From positions 1 through 8,114 of the forward strand of contig JAAUPT010000058.1 in assembly GCA_012032965.1 (NCBI GenBank): 8,114 bases of DNA. The letters run 5' to 3'. Position 1 is the stretch's first letter, and each line of letters begins with the position of its first letter. The stretch is from Nitrospira sp. GTDB lineage: Bacteria > Nitrospirota > Nitrospiria > Nitrospirales > Nitrospiraceae. The notes below the pieces were generated by a model. The model did not search any database and was not told the origin of the DNA. It worked only from the letters and a program-made list of their open reading frames with translations. A program made the translations under genes and the position numbers. Positions 1 through 7,162 of the stretch are shown piece by piece.

Positions 1-778
1 CGAGCCGGTGTCGAGCTTCTAGGTGGGGTAGACCTCAAACCCATGATGGCCGCAGGCCCTCCACATGGGCGACGAGGTGCACAATCGTAACGCCGCTGCT
101 TCCTCGCTGTTCCTGAAACGCCTCATTTCGGCATTGTTGAAGACACGCCTCTCCGCTACTGATATCGCGGCGGTGGTCGAGTTCATTGCCGGCAACGATC
201 ACTTCTTCTTAAATCTCTCCATGGCATCGTGCAAAGCGATGCTCGACGCAGCTCATGGCGTTCCGGGCAGCAGCTTGGTTACAGCCATGGCCCGTAATGG
301 AGTCGAGTTCGGCATCAGAGTCAGCGGCACTGGGAACAGATGGTTTACGGCACCCGCCCCGGTCGTTGATGGACTCTTCTTTCCCGGCTACACGGCGGCA
401 GACGCAGCGCCTGATCTGGGAGACAGTGCTATCACCGAAACCGCCGGTGTCGGCGGATTTGCCATGGCGGCGTCCCCTGCCATCGTCAAGTTTGTCGGCG
501 GCACGCCGCAGGACGCGATCGACAACACCACGACCATGACGCATATCACCGTTGGCCGCAACAATGCCTTCACGCTGCCAGCACTGAACTTTGCCGGCTC
601 ACCGGCGGGTATCGACGTCCGGAAGGTCGTCGATACCGGTATTCAACCGATTATCAATACGGGGATTGCTCATCGCGAGGCAGGGATCGGACAAATCGGA
701 GCCGGGATCACTCGTGCTCCCCTCGCCTGTTTCACGCAGGCAGTCTCGGCGTTGGCCAAGCTAGTGAGTGCGTCGTGA
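1..778 (+). CDS. DUF1116 family protein (AllG/YlbE-like carbamoyltransferase subunit), 5'-partial, one frameshift
   Basis: This is the C-terminal part of a DUF1116 protein. The family includes E. coli YlbE (AllG), which with FdrA (AllF) and YlbF (AllH) forms oxamate carbamoyltransferase (oxalurate + phosphate to oxamate + carbamoyl phosphate). Frame 1 from base 1 reads RAGVELLGGVDLKPMMAA, then the match jumps one frame and continues ALHMGDEVHNRNAAA to the TGA at 776-778. About 258 residues are visible of a family usually over 400 long. Recognisable conserved stretches are GDEVHNRN, HGVPGSSLVTAMARNG, RVSGTGNRWFTAPAP, DGLFFPGYTAADAAPDLGDS, ALNFAGSPAGIDVRKVVDTG and INTGIAHREAGIGQIGAG. An ATG at 65 opens the downstream frame, but it lies inside the conserved domain and is not a natural start. 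Carbamate kinase follows after 18 bases, which supports a carbamoyl-phosphate role. The family call is firm; the real carbamoyl acceptor or donor is unknown. Confidence 0.85.
52..61 (+). other. Single-base frameshift site in the DUF1116 gene
   Basis: Upstream homology is in frame 1 (DLKPMMAA, ending about base 54) and downstream homology is in frame 2 (ALHMGDEVHNRN, starting about base 56). One extra base explains the change: an extra G in GG at 55-56 gives MMAA-ALHM, or an extra C in CCC at 57-59 gives MMAAG-LHM. Frame 2 has stops at 20-22, 29-31 and 44-46, so it cannot be the native frame upstream. Confidence 0.8.
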
Positions 779-785
779 CGCACTC

Positions 786-791
786 GAAGGA
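786..791 (+). promoter_or_regulatory. Ribosome binding site for carbamate kinase
   Basis: GAAGGA lies five bases before the ATG at 797. This supports 797, not 922, as the true start. The protein read from 797 carries the N-terminal carbamate kinase motif VVAVGGNALI, which is missing if translation starts at 922. Confidence 0.7.
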
Positions 792-796
792 ACCCA

Positions 797-1746
797 ATGG
801 GAACGTCTAACAAACTTGCCGTCGTTGCTGTCGGAGGTAACGCATTGATCCGCGACAAGGATCACGAATCAATTCCGGATCAAAGTCGAGAGGCGCGATT
901 ACGACGCATCACATCGCGGAAATGATCGCAGCCGGGTGGAATGTCGTCATCACCCATGGGACCGGTCCTCAGGTCGGCTTCATTCTCCGCCGTTCTGAAT
1001 TAGCCCTGGAAGAAGTTCCCCCCGTGCCGATGGACTATGCCGATGCCGACCTGCAGGGCGGCATCGGGTACATGTTCCTCAAAGCCCTTCACAACGAATT
1101 TCGCAAACAGAAGATCGATCGGAAGGCGGTGGCCATCATCACGCAGACCTTGGTGGACCGAAACGATCCGGCATTTGCCGACCCCTCTAAACCGATCGGA
1201 TCGCACATGAACGAAGAGACGGCACAGCGACTTGCTCGTCGCCAGGGATGGATCGTCAAAGACGATGCAGGCCGCGGATGGCGGCGGGTTGTGCCGTCGC
1301 CTCAGCCGAAGACCATCATCGAGTTGGCAGCCATCAACCTCTTGGCTCGATCGGGGTTCGTCGTGATTGCCTGCGGCGGCGGTGGGATTCCTGTGGTTCA
1401 AGACGAAGAAGGGAACCTGATCGGCGTCGAAGCCGTCATTGACAAGGACTTGGCATCAAGCCTGCTGGCCCGTGGTATCGGGGCTGATTTGTTGCTGGTC
1501 TCCACAGGGGTCGAGAAGGTGGCCATCAACTTTAATACGCCTGACCGGCGATGGCTGGACCGCATGACCGTGGCTGAAGCGAAGAAACATTATGCGGACA
1601 ATCAATTCGACAGAGGCAGCATGGGACCGAAAATTCAGGCGGTGATCGAATTCATAGAAGGAGGTGGCCAGACCGGGTTGATCACCAATCCTGAGAATGT
1701 CGGTCGCGCCTTGGCCGGCGAAACGGGAACATTTATTGTGAAGTAA
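797..1746 (+). CDS. arcC: Carbamate kinase, with one frameshift
   Basis: Carbamate kinase transfers phosphate from carbamoyl phosphate to ADP, giving ATP and carbamate (then ammonia and CO2) in the cytoplasm. Read from ATG 797, the N-terminus (MGTSNKLAVVAVGGNALIRD) carries the GGN nucleotide-binding motif at residues 13-15, but this frame stops at 923-925. The family match continues in another frame as TTHHIAEM, and the open stretch from ATG 922 runs to the stop. Adding one base gives a protein of about 316 residues, the normal length. Motifs in restored numbering: THGTGPQVG (53-61), RRVVPSPQP (163-171), CGGGGIPV (193-200), EAVIDKD (212-218), STGVEKVAINF (236-246) and GSMGPK (274-279). It follows the DUF1116 gene by 18 bases, matching the association of catabolic carbamate kinases with oxamate carbamoyltransferase genes. 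As written, the frame from 922 lacks the first 42 residues and would probably be inactive. Confidence 0.9.
887..900 (+). other. Single-base frameshift site in carbamate kinase
   Basis: Frame 2 from 797 reads SIPDQSREA to about base 895. Frame 1 picks up ITTHHIAEM at about 898. One missing base in the GAGGCGCGATT region restores a normal spacing between the DQ motif and the HIAEM helix. By chance the broken halves meet at an ATGA (922-925), so they mimic a coupled gene pair. Confidence 0.8.
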
Positions 1747-1773
1747 CCTGTACCACCATACACATCTCACCCT

Positions 1774-1782
1774 GAGGGAGGA
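1774..1782 (+). promoter_or_regulatory. Strong ribosome binding site before the solute-binding protein
   Basis: GAGGGAGGA lies three bases before the ATG at 1786, in the 39-base gap after carbamate kinase. It is the strongest Shine-Dalgarno match in the window, consistent with the need for more solute-binding protein than membrane subunits. I see no convincing -35/-10 promoter in this gap. Confidence 0.7.
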
Positions 1783-1785
1783 CCT

Positions 1786-2922
1786 ATGTCCGAATCACGC
1801 AAACTGACGAGACGCCAAGTGCTACAGGGGACCGCAGCTGCCGGTGCACTGGGCATGTTAGGCAACGTGGAGTGGATCGGCCAAGCCTGGGGCGCATCGG
1901 GCAAGGTGAAAATGGGCTTTATCTTTGTAGGACCACGAGATGACTATGGGTACAATCAAGCTCATTTTGAGGGCAAATCAGCCGTGGCGAAGCTCGATTG
2001 GACCAAGGCCTTCGATGAGGAAAAGGTGCCGGAGACCATCGAGGTCCAAAAAACCATGGAAAGCATGATCAAGTTGGACGGAGCGCAAGTGCTGTTCCCC
2101 ACGTCCTTCGGCTATTTCGATCCGCACATCCTTAAGGTCGCGCCACAATTTCCCAAGACCCAGTTTCTGCATTGCGGCGGGCTATACCAGGAAGGCAAAC
2201 ACCCCAAGAACGTCGGAAGTTACTTTGGCTTTATCGATGAGTCGCAATATATCGCCGGCATCGTGGCAGGCGGGATGAGCAAGAGCGGGAAGCTGGGGTT
2301 CGTCGCCGCGAAACCTATTCCGCAAGTGTTGCGCAACATCAACAACTATACCCTCGGTGCCCGCAGCATCAGGCCAACCTGTACGGTCAACGTGATTTTT
2401 ACCGGTGACTGGTCTCTGCCGGTTCGCGAGGCGGAAGCTACCAATAGCTTAGTCGACCAGGGCATCGACGTCGTCACCTGCCATGTCGACAGCCCCAAGG
2501 TCGTCATCACGACCGCTGAAAAGCGGGGTGTCTATTGCACCGGTTATCACTGCGACCAATCAAAGCTTGCCCCGAAAGGGTACCTCACGGGTGCAGAATG
2601 GAATTGGGCCAAGGTGTACATGGATTACGCCGAGATGATTCGCAAAGGTCAAAAGATTCCTAATCTTGTACGAGGTGGGTTGAAGGAAGGAATCGTGCGA
2701 GTGTCCGACTATAACCAAGTGGTCACGGAAGCTGTCCGCAAACAGGCCGACGCAGCCAAAGACAAATTCATGAGTGGCGGGATGGTCGTGTACAAGGGCC
2801 CGATCAAGGACAATACAGGTCGCGTCGTCATTGCTGCAGGAAAGGAGCATGTCCAGACTGACATCTGGCTGGAAAGCATGGATTGGCTGGTCGAAGGAGT
2901 CATCGGTTCAACTAAGTCGTGA
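1786..2922 (+). CDS. BMP/PnrA family ABC transporter solute-binding protein, Tat-exported
   Basis: This is the periplasmic binding protein of an ABC importer, 378 residues long. The N-terminus carries a twin-arginine signal: TRRQVLQ at residues 8-14, a modest alanine/glycine-rich hydrophobic stretch, and a likely cleavage site around AWGA-S (34-38). There is no lipobox cysteine, so it should be a soluble periplasmic protein exported folded. The mature part begins KVKMGFIFVGPRDDYGYNQAHFEG, shown here as the family pattern (hydrophobic strand, then V-G-P, then G-Y/W-N followed by H and G) at about residues 40-64. Other family-like stretches are FIDESQYIAGIVAGGMS and, near the C-terminal third, GYLTGAEWNWAKVY. 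The BMP family is best known for purine nucleosides (PnrA, BmpA), but the neighbouring hydrolases suggest a urea-like ligand. Its stop codon overlaps the next gene's GTG start. Confidence 0.9.
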   Translation: MSESRKLTRRQVLQGTAAAGALGMLGNVEWIGQAWGASGKVKMGFIFVGPRDDYGYNQAHFEGKSAVAKLDWTKAFDEEKVPETIEVQKTMESMIKLDGAQVLFPTSFGYFDPHILKVAPQFPKTQFLHCGGLYQEGKHPKNVGSYFGFIDESQYIAGIVAGGMSKSGKLGFVAAKPIPQVLRNINNYTLGARSIRPTCTVNVIFTGDWSLPVREAEATNSLVDQGIDVVTCHVDSPKVVITTAEKRGVYCTGYHCDQSKLAPKGYLTGAEWNWAKVYMDYAEMIRKGQKIPNLVRGGLKEGIVRVSDYNQVVTEAVRKQADAAKDKFMSGGMVVYKGPIKDNTGRVVIAAGKEHVQTDIWLESMDWLVEGVIGSTKS

Positions 2923-3983
2923 GCAGAGGCGTGGCACAAACCTTGAGTAAAGCGCTGGAACCGGTCCTCATCATCGTTGGATCCTTGACGGTTTCGATGG
3001 TGTTATTCGGAGTCTTCGTGGCTTCGGCGGGAGCCGATCCGTTCGAGGTCTATCAGACCATGTATCGCGCCGCCTTCGGCACGTCATTTTCATGGCAGAA
3101 CACGCTGGTCCGAGCCGCGCCGTTGATGCTCACAGCCCTCTGCACAGCACTGCCTGGGTATCTGGGGTTGATTATTATCGGAGGCGAAGGCGCCATCGTC
3201 ATAGGTGGTCTCTTCGCGGCCATCGCTGCTCTCACCATACCTTCGGCTCCTCCCATGGTCGTTCTGACTACCATGGCGCTTGTAGGTATGGCGGCAGGAG
3301 GCATGTGGCTGGCCATTGGAGGAGCACTGCGGCACTATCGCGCTGTCAACGAAACCATCAGCAGCCTGTTGCTGAACTACATTGCCATTGCCCTGTTGAG
3401 CCATCTCGTTACGAGTACCTTCCGTGATCCGGAAAGCCTCAACCATCCCTCGACGCATCATATCGGAGAGGCCAATATGATCGGCGTCATTCCTGGAACA
3501 GATCTTCACTGGGGATTGGTGTTCGGCATTGTGGCTTGTGTCATCGCATGGTTTCTCATGCATCACACCGTCTTCGGCTTTGCCTCTCAAATCGCCGGAG
3601 GCAATGTTCGCGCGGCCCGGGTCGCAGGCTTGCCGGTCGGACGGCTGATCTTGATCGTCTGTTGTATCGCGGGGGCGGCAGGTGGACTGGCAGGTATGTT
3701 GGAAGTCGCGGCCATCCATGGTAGGGCCAATGATACCCTCAATGCCAACTATGGATATGCCGGGATTCTCGTGGCCTTCGTGGCACGGAATAACCCATTA
3801 GCCATCATTCCTGTTGCCGTCCTGTTAGGTGGCATCCGCGCAAGCAGCGGGTTGTTGCAGCGTGCGCATGAATTACCCGATGCGACCGTCCTCGTGATGC
3901 AGGGGATCATTTTCCTCGTCATTCTCTTTAGCGAAACCCTGTACGGTCGTTTTTCGAAGTTGCAGAAACAAGGGGTATCCTGA
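2919..3983 (+). CDS. ABC transporter permease, BPD_transp_2 family (YufP-like)
   Basis: This is the first membrane subunit of the importer, 354 residues and strongly hydrophobic, with a first membrane helix at about residues 14-36 and several more to about residue 345. The motif NETISSLLLNYIA (144-156) is typical of YufP/nucleoside-type permeases. The cytoplasmic coupling loop that meets the ATPase is visible as NVRAARVAGLPVGR (229-242). The GTG start at 2919 overlaps the upstream TGA as GTGA; an in-frame GTG at 2931 is an alternative. The nearest AAGGAG (2894-2899) is too far away to act on either start, so translational coupling is likely. It pairs with the next gene to form a heterodimeric channel. 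Confidence 0.9.
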   Translation: MSRGVAQTLSKALEPVLIIVGSLTVSMVLFGVFVASAGADPFEVYQTMYRAAFGTSFSWQNTLVRAAPLMLTALCTALPGYLGLIIIGGEGAIVIGGLFAAIAALTIPSAPPMVVLTTMALVGMAAGGMWLAIGGALRHYRAVNETISSLLLNYIAIALLSHLVTSTFRDPESLNHPSTHHIGEANMIGVIPGTDLHWGLVFGIVACVIAWFLMHHTVFGFASQIAGGNVRAARVAGLPVGRLILIVCCIAGAAGGLAGMLEVAAIHGRANDTLNANYGYAGILVAFVARNNPLAIIPVAVLLGGIRASSGLLQRAHELPDATVLVMQGIIFLVILFSETLYGRFSKLQKQGVS

Positions 3984-4900
3984 TGGAAGTCGGGTGGTGG
4001 GGAGTGCTCATCGCCGTACTGGGCGGAGCGATTCGAATCGGCACGCCCTTTCTGTTTGTGTCGTTGGGTGAATGCTTGACCGAGAAGAGCGGCCGCATCA
4101 ATTTGGGCCTGGAAGGCACACTGGTCATGGGTGCCATGACTGGTTACGCCGTCTCACTGCATAGCGGGTCTCCGTGGCTGGGTGTCTTGTGTGCCGGCCT
4201 GGCCGGCATGGTGCTTGGAGCCTTACACAGCTGGCTCTGCAGTTTCCAACGGGTCAACGATATCGCGGTTGGAATCGCGATGATGCTATTCGGGACCGGG
4301 TTGGCTTTCTTTCTGGGAAAGCCCTATATCCAGCCCTCGGCGCCTCGATTACCCTCGATCGATCTCGGCGGGTGGAGTGATCTTCCGCAACTCGAGGCGG
4401 CTCTGCAGATCAACGCCTTGTTTCTGCTGGGCATCGTGGTGGCGGTCCTGATGGGATGGATGTTGAAGAATACAGCGTGGGGATTAAAAGTCCGGGTCGT
4501 GGGCGAAAGCGCCGATGCGGCACGTGCCCTAGGCTTGCCGGTCGATCGAATCAGGATCATGAGCACCGCGATGGGAGGATTTCTCGCCGGAATCGGCGGG
4601 TCCTACCTTTCGCTTTACTACCCGTTCAATTGGAGTGAAGGGCTATCAAGCGGCCAGGGATTGATGGCGGTAGCACTGGTGATCTTTGCCCGTTGGCAGC
4701 CGATCGGCTGCCTCTGGGTGTCGCTCTTGTGGGGAGGCGCGGCTGCGTTGGGGCCATCCCTGCAATCGGTGGGGATCACAGGCGGATATTATATCTTTAA
4801 CGCAATCCCCTACATCATGACCTTAGCGATGATGATCATCACCTGCTCTCCCAGACGGACTCTCGTGGGAGCCCCGCATGAACTGACAGTGACTCGTTAG
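3983..4900 (+). CDS. ABC transporter permease, BPD_transp_2 family (YufQ-like)
   Basis: This is the second membrane subunit, 305 residues. The N-terminal pattern GECLTEKSGRINLGLEG (29-45) is the hallmark of the YufQ/nucleoside-type permease, where relatives have GE-I-ER-G-LNLG-EG. The coupling loop is RVVGESADAARALGLPV (171-187). Multiple membrane segments run from about residue 5 to 287. The ATG overlaps the previous stop by one base (TGATG), and AAGGGG at 3970-3975, seven bases upstream inside the preceding gene, is a good ribosome binding site. It differs in sequence from the first permease, as expected for a heterodimer. Confidence 0.9.
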   Translation: MEVGWWGVLIAVLGGAIRIGTPFLFVSLGECLTEKSGRINLGLEGTLVMGAMTGYAVSLHSGSPWLGVLCAGLAGMVLGALHSWLCSFQRVNDIAVGIAMMLFGTGLAFFLGKPYIQPSAPRLPSIDLGGWSDLPQLEAALQINALFLLGIVVAVLMGWMLKNTAWGLKVRVVGESADAARALGLPVDRIRIMSTAMGGFLAGIGGSYLSLYYPFNWSEGLSSGQGLMAVALVIFARWQPIGCLWVSLLWGGAAALGPSLQSVGITGGYYIFNAIPYIMTLAMMIITCSPRRTLVGAPHELTVTR

Positions 4901-4960
4901 TTAGATGGTGGATAACGATGAGTCGAAAAGCCAACCCCAGAGATCATTGAGAGGTGAGCC
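4901..4960 (+). promoter_or_regulatory. 60-base gap between transporter permease and hydrolase, with ribosome binding site
   Basis: This is the largest gap in the operon. GAGAGGTGAG at 4949-4958 sits just before the ATG at 4961 and is the ribosome binding site of the hydrolase. A 19-codon open frame starts at ATG 4905 and ends at a TGA (4962-4964) overlapping the hydrolase start as ATGA. It has no evident ribosome binding site of its own and may be chance. No terminator-like hairpin or clear promoter is visible. Confidence 0.5.
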
Positions 4961-5641
4961 ATGAGTAGGTACGTTGCATCCGACCCCTATCCCTATCCCT
5001 ATAACGGTGACCTCCGGCCGGACAATACGGTCTTTCTCATCATCGACATGCAGACAGATTTTTGCGGCAAGGGCGGTTATGTCGACAAGATGGGCTACGA
5101 CATTTCTCTCACCCGTGCCCCGATCGCGCATATCCTCAAAGTGCTGTCGAAAGCCCGAACCATTGGGATGCATGTCTTCCACACCAGGGAAGGCCACCGG
5201 CCAGACTTGGCAGATCTACCGGACAATAAGCGGTGGCGCAGCCGGAGAATCGGGGCCGGCATCGGAGATCCCGGTCCCTGCGGAAAAATCCTGGTTCGAG
5301 GAGAGCCGGGATGGGACATCATCCCCGAACTCGCGCCTAAAACCGGCGAACCCATCATCGACAAGCCTGGTAAAGGCTCGTTTTGGGCGACCGATCTGGA
5401 GATGTTGCTGAGACTTCGCGGCATCCAAAATGTAATTTTGGCCGGAATCACCACCGATGTCTGTGTCCATACCACCATGCGCGAAGCGAATGATCGGGGT
5501 TTCGAATGTCTCTTACTGGAAGACTGTTGCGGCGCAACTGATTCGGGAAATCACCAGGCTGCAATCAAGATGGTCACCATGCAGGGCGGAGTGTTCGGCG
5601 CCGTGGCAAAATCGGACGCCCTGTTAGAGGCGCTTTCATGA
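4961..5641 (+). CDS. biuH: Biuret hydrolase (biuret amidohydrolase), isochorismatase-like cysteine hydrolase
   Basis: This enzyme would hydrolyse biuret to allophanate and ammonia in the cytoplasm. The 226-residue protein closely resembles Rhizobium leguminosarum BiuH as I recall it: DPYPYPYNG at the start, then [76 protein letters not shown] and [12 protein letters not shown]. The catalytic triad is D29, K135 and C168, each exactly seven positions before the BiuH residues D36, K142 and C175. Q208 aligns with the BiuH substrate-contacting Q215. The start at 4961 has a good ribosome binding site. The gene sits between the permeases and the ATPase of the importer, and its end overlaps the ATPase start by ATGA, so it almost certainly acts on the imported compound. 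A close ureido substrate other than biuret cannot be excluded. Confidence 0.85.
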   Translation: MSRYVASDPYPYPYNGDLRPDNTVFLIIDMQTDFCGKGGYVDKMGYDISLTRAPIAHILKVLSKARTIGMHVFHTREGHRPDLADLPDNKRWRSRRIGAGIGDPGPCGKILVRGEPGWDIIPELAPKTGEPIIDKPGKGSFWATDLEMLLRLRGIQNVILAGITTDVCVHTTMREANDRGFECLLLEDCCGATDSGNHQAAIKMVTMQGGVFGAVAKSDALLEALS

Positions 5642-6180
5642 CGGATGGAGTTCCTCCAGATTTGCAAGCGTTGGGGATTACCAAACGCTTCGGACCGCTC
5701 GTGGCCTTGAAGGACGTAAACTTTCACCTCCGATCAGGCCAATTCCATGCCCTGCTGGGTGAAAACGGCGCGGGCAAGAGCACCCTGGTCAAATGCATCA
5801 TGGGGTATTACCACCCCGATGAGGGGAAACTTTTGTTGGATCAACAACCGGTCACGATTCGCAGCCCACGCGACGCACAGACCTTCGGCATCGGCATGGT
5901 GTATCAGCAGTTCACCCTCATCCCCAATATGACGGTCCTCGAGAACCTGGTGATCTCCAAGGCCAAGTTGGAGCCCCTCATTAATTGGCAGAAGGAAGAT
6001 CATCAGCTGACACAGTTTATGGAAAAGATGCCGTTCAAGGTGTCGCTCTCTGCTCGCGTCAGTTCGCTCGCCGCAGGCGAAAAACAAAAAGTGGAAAATC
6101 CTCAAACAACTCGCGCTGCAGAACCGCATCCTCATTCTGGACGAACCAACCTCCGTTTTGACACCACAAGAAGCGGATGA
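5638..6180 (+). CDS. N-terminal open fragment of the ABC ATPase (most of domain 1)
   Basis: It contains the Walker A motif GENGAGKST (41-49), the Q-loop GMVYQQ (86-91) and the ABC signature SLAAGEKQK (143-151), a variant of the usual LSVGEQQ. After residue 153 the sequence stops resembling the family ([15 protein letters not shown]) and ends at 6180. The last 27 residues are therefore out of frame. Alone it lacks Walker B and the H-loop and could not hydrolyse ATP. Confidence 0.85.
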   Translation: MTDGVPPDLQALGITKRFGPLVALKDVNFHLRSGQFHALLGENGAGKSTLVKCIMGYYHPDEGKLLLDQQPVTIRSPRDAQTFGIGMVYQQFTLIPNMTVLENLVISKAKLEPLINWQKEDHQLTQFMEKMPFKVSLSARVSSLAAGEKQKVENPQTTRAAEPHPHSGRTNLRFDTTRSG

Positions 6181-7162
6181 AGTCTTGGGCCATCTCCGGG
6201 CCATGACGCTGGCCCAACAAGTGAGCGTCCTGATCATTACCCACAAGCTTCGCGAAGTGGCAGCCTTTGCGGACGAAGTGACAGTCCTGCGCAAAGGGCA
6301 ATTCGTGGGTTCCGGAAAAGTCTCTGAGCTCAAGGTCTCGCAGATGGCGGAGATGATGGTGGGCTCAGAAGTGACGGCGAAGCCGAAGCAACGGACCGTC
6401 CTGTCAAAGAAAGTTCCGAAGCTGGTCCTGCAAGATATCCGCGTCAAGGATGATATCGGCGTGGAAATCGTGCGGGGACTGCATCTCGCCATCCATGAAG
6501 GCGAGATTGTCGGAGTGGCCGGAGTCTCGGGCAACGGACAGCGTGAACTGGTCGAGGTTCTGGCAGGGCAACGCCAAGCGACCGCGGGTACGATCCGCGT
6601 GCAAGATCAGCCTTTTCAGCCGACTCGCGAGAAGATCAGGCAGCACAAGATGTTCTGTCTGCCGGAAGAACCGCTCCAGAACACGTGCGTGGGACGCATG
6701 ACAGTGGCGGAGAATCTGGCCTTCCGCAATTTCGATCGTGAACCTCACGCGCTGGGCGGCTGGCTCATCAGCCGCCCAGCACTACGTCGGAGCGCATTCG
6801 AGCTGATTGAACGGTACAACATCAAACCACCCTATCCCGATACACCCATTCAGTCGCTTTCTGGAGGCAACGTGCAGCGCGCAGTCTTGGCGCGCGAACT
6901 GTCGGCGGAGGTAGAGATTCTGATCATCGCCAACCCGTGTTTTGGGCTGGACTTTCTGGCCATGGAGGAAATTCGCCTGCAGATCGTCGCCGCGCGCAAT
7001 CGCGGGACGGCCGTGCTTCTCGTAAGCGAGGATCTCGACGAGATCCTGGAACTGTCCGACCGCATAGTGGTGATGTTCAACGGTCAACTCGTCTATGAAA
7101 CCACGTCGTCCGGCGCCGACCTGGCGATCATCGGACGGCACATGACAGGACATACGACATGA
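5638..7162 (+). CDS. ABC transporter ATP-binding protein with two ATPase domains, interrupted by one frameshift
   Basis: This ATPase powers the BMP-type importer. It belongs to the YufO/RbsA-like class with two nucleotide-binding domains in one chain. As written it is split into an open frame 5638-6180 and another 6158-7162; removing one A at 6095-6098 gives a continuous protein of 507 residues, the normal length for the class. Domain 1 covers about residues 8-245 and domain 2 about 260-500. The start ATG overlaps the upstream stop (ATGA) with AGAGG seven bases before it. The end overlaps the next hydrolase by ATGA. It is the only ATPase in the window, so if the frameshift is real the importer is dead unless another ATPase substitutes. 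Confidence 0.9.
6091..6101 (+). other. Single-base frameshift site in the ABC ATPase
   Basis: GTGGAAAATCCTC reads V-E-N-P in the upstream frame. Removing one A from the run at 6095-6098 gives GTG GAA ATC CTC, V-E-I-L, followed by [17 protein letters not shown], exactly the expected stretch between signature and Walker B. The run is only four bases long, but A5-C-A5 precedes it (6080-6090). Confidence 0.88.
6158..7162 (+). CDS. C-terminal open fragment of the ABC ATPase (end of domain 1 and all of domain 2)
   Basis: In the same frame, upstream of the ATG at 6158, lies the missing Walker B of domain 1, ILILDEPTS (restored D168-E169). The ATG itself is an internal methionine with no ribosome binding site support. 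The fragment carries the domain 1 H-loop LIITHK (restored H202). Domain 2 has the degenerate Walker [10 protein letters not shown] (295-303, lysine absent, as is usual in this class), signature LSGGNVQR (407-414) and Walker [11 protein letters not shown] (429-438). LVSEDLDE (461-468) replaces the usual H-loop. Domain 2 therefore looks like the structurally conserved, weakly catalytic half. Confidence 0.85.
   Translation: MTPQEADEVLGHLRAMTLAQQVSVLIITHKLREVAAFADEVTVLRKGQFVGSGKVSELKVSQMAEMMVGSEVTAKPKQRTVLSKKVPKLVLQDIRVKDDIGVEIVRGLHLAIHEGEIVGVAGVSGNGQRELVEVLAGQRQATAGTIRVQDQPFQPTREKIRQHKMFCLPEEPLQNTCVGRMTVAENLAFRNFDREPHALGGWLISRPALRRSAFELIERYNIKPPYPDTPIQSLSGGNVQRAVLARELSAEVEILIIANPCFGLDFLAMEEIRLQIVAARNRGTAVLLVSEDLDEILELSDRIVVMFNGQLVYETTSSGADLAIIGRHMTGHTT
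6751..6780 (+). repeat. Perfect 11-base inverted repeat within the ATPase gene
   Basis: GCTGGGCGGCT (6751-6761) and AGCCGCCCAGC (6770-6780) are exact reverse complements separated by eight bases (GGCTCATC). They can form a strong GC-rich hairpin in the mRNA. No T-run follows, so it is not a standard terminator. It encodes [12 protein letters not shown] in the variable part of domain 2. Confidence 0.75.

Noticed and set aside
922..1746. Carbamate kinase naturally starting at ATG 922
   Set aside because: It would lack the VGGNAL nucleotide-binding motif, which is present upstream in another frame behind a good ribosome binding site.
1747..1785. Promoter or riboswitch in the gap before the solute-binding protein
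   Set aside because: Only 39 bases are available, most of them beside the ribosome binding site, with no credible -35/-10 pair or structured element.
3090..3719. 209-codon minus-strand open frame opposite the first permease
   Set aside because: Its translation is highly polar, without family features, and the plus-strand permease explains the region fully.
6080..6100. Programmed frameshifting or transcriptional slippage in the A-rich stretch of the ATPase
   Set aside because: The A runs are only four or five bases, no classic slippery heptamer with a following structure is seen, and similar one-base breaks occur in two other genes. An indel error is simpler.
5734..6534. 266-codon open frame on the minus strand opposite the ATPase
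   Set aside because: It is antisense to clear ABC motifs, crosses the frameshift, and has no recognisable domain. It is a codon-bias shadow.
6751..6780. Factor-independent terminator
   Set aside because: The hairpin is followed by ACTACGTCGG, not a T-run, and lies mid-gene in a continuing operon.
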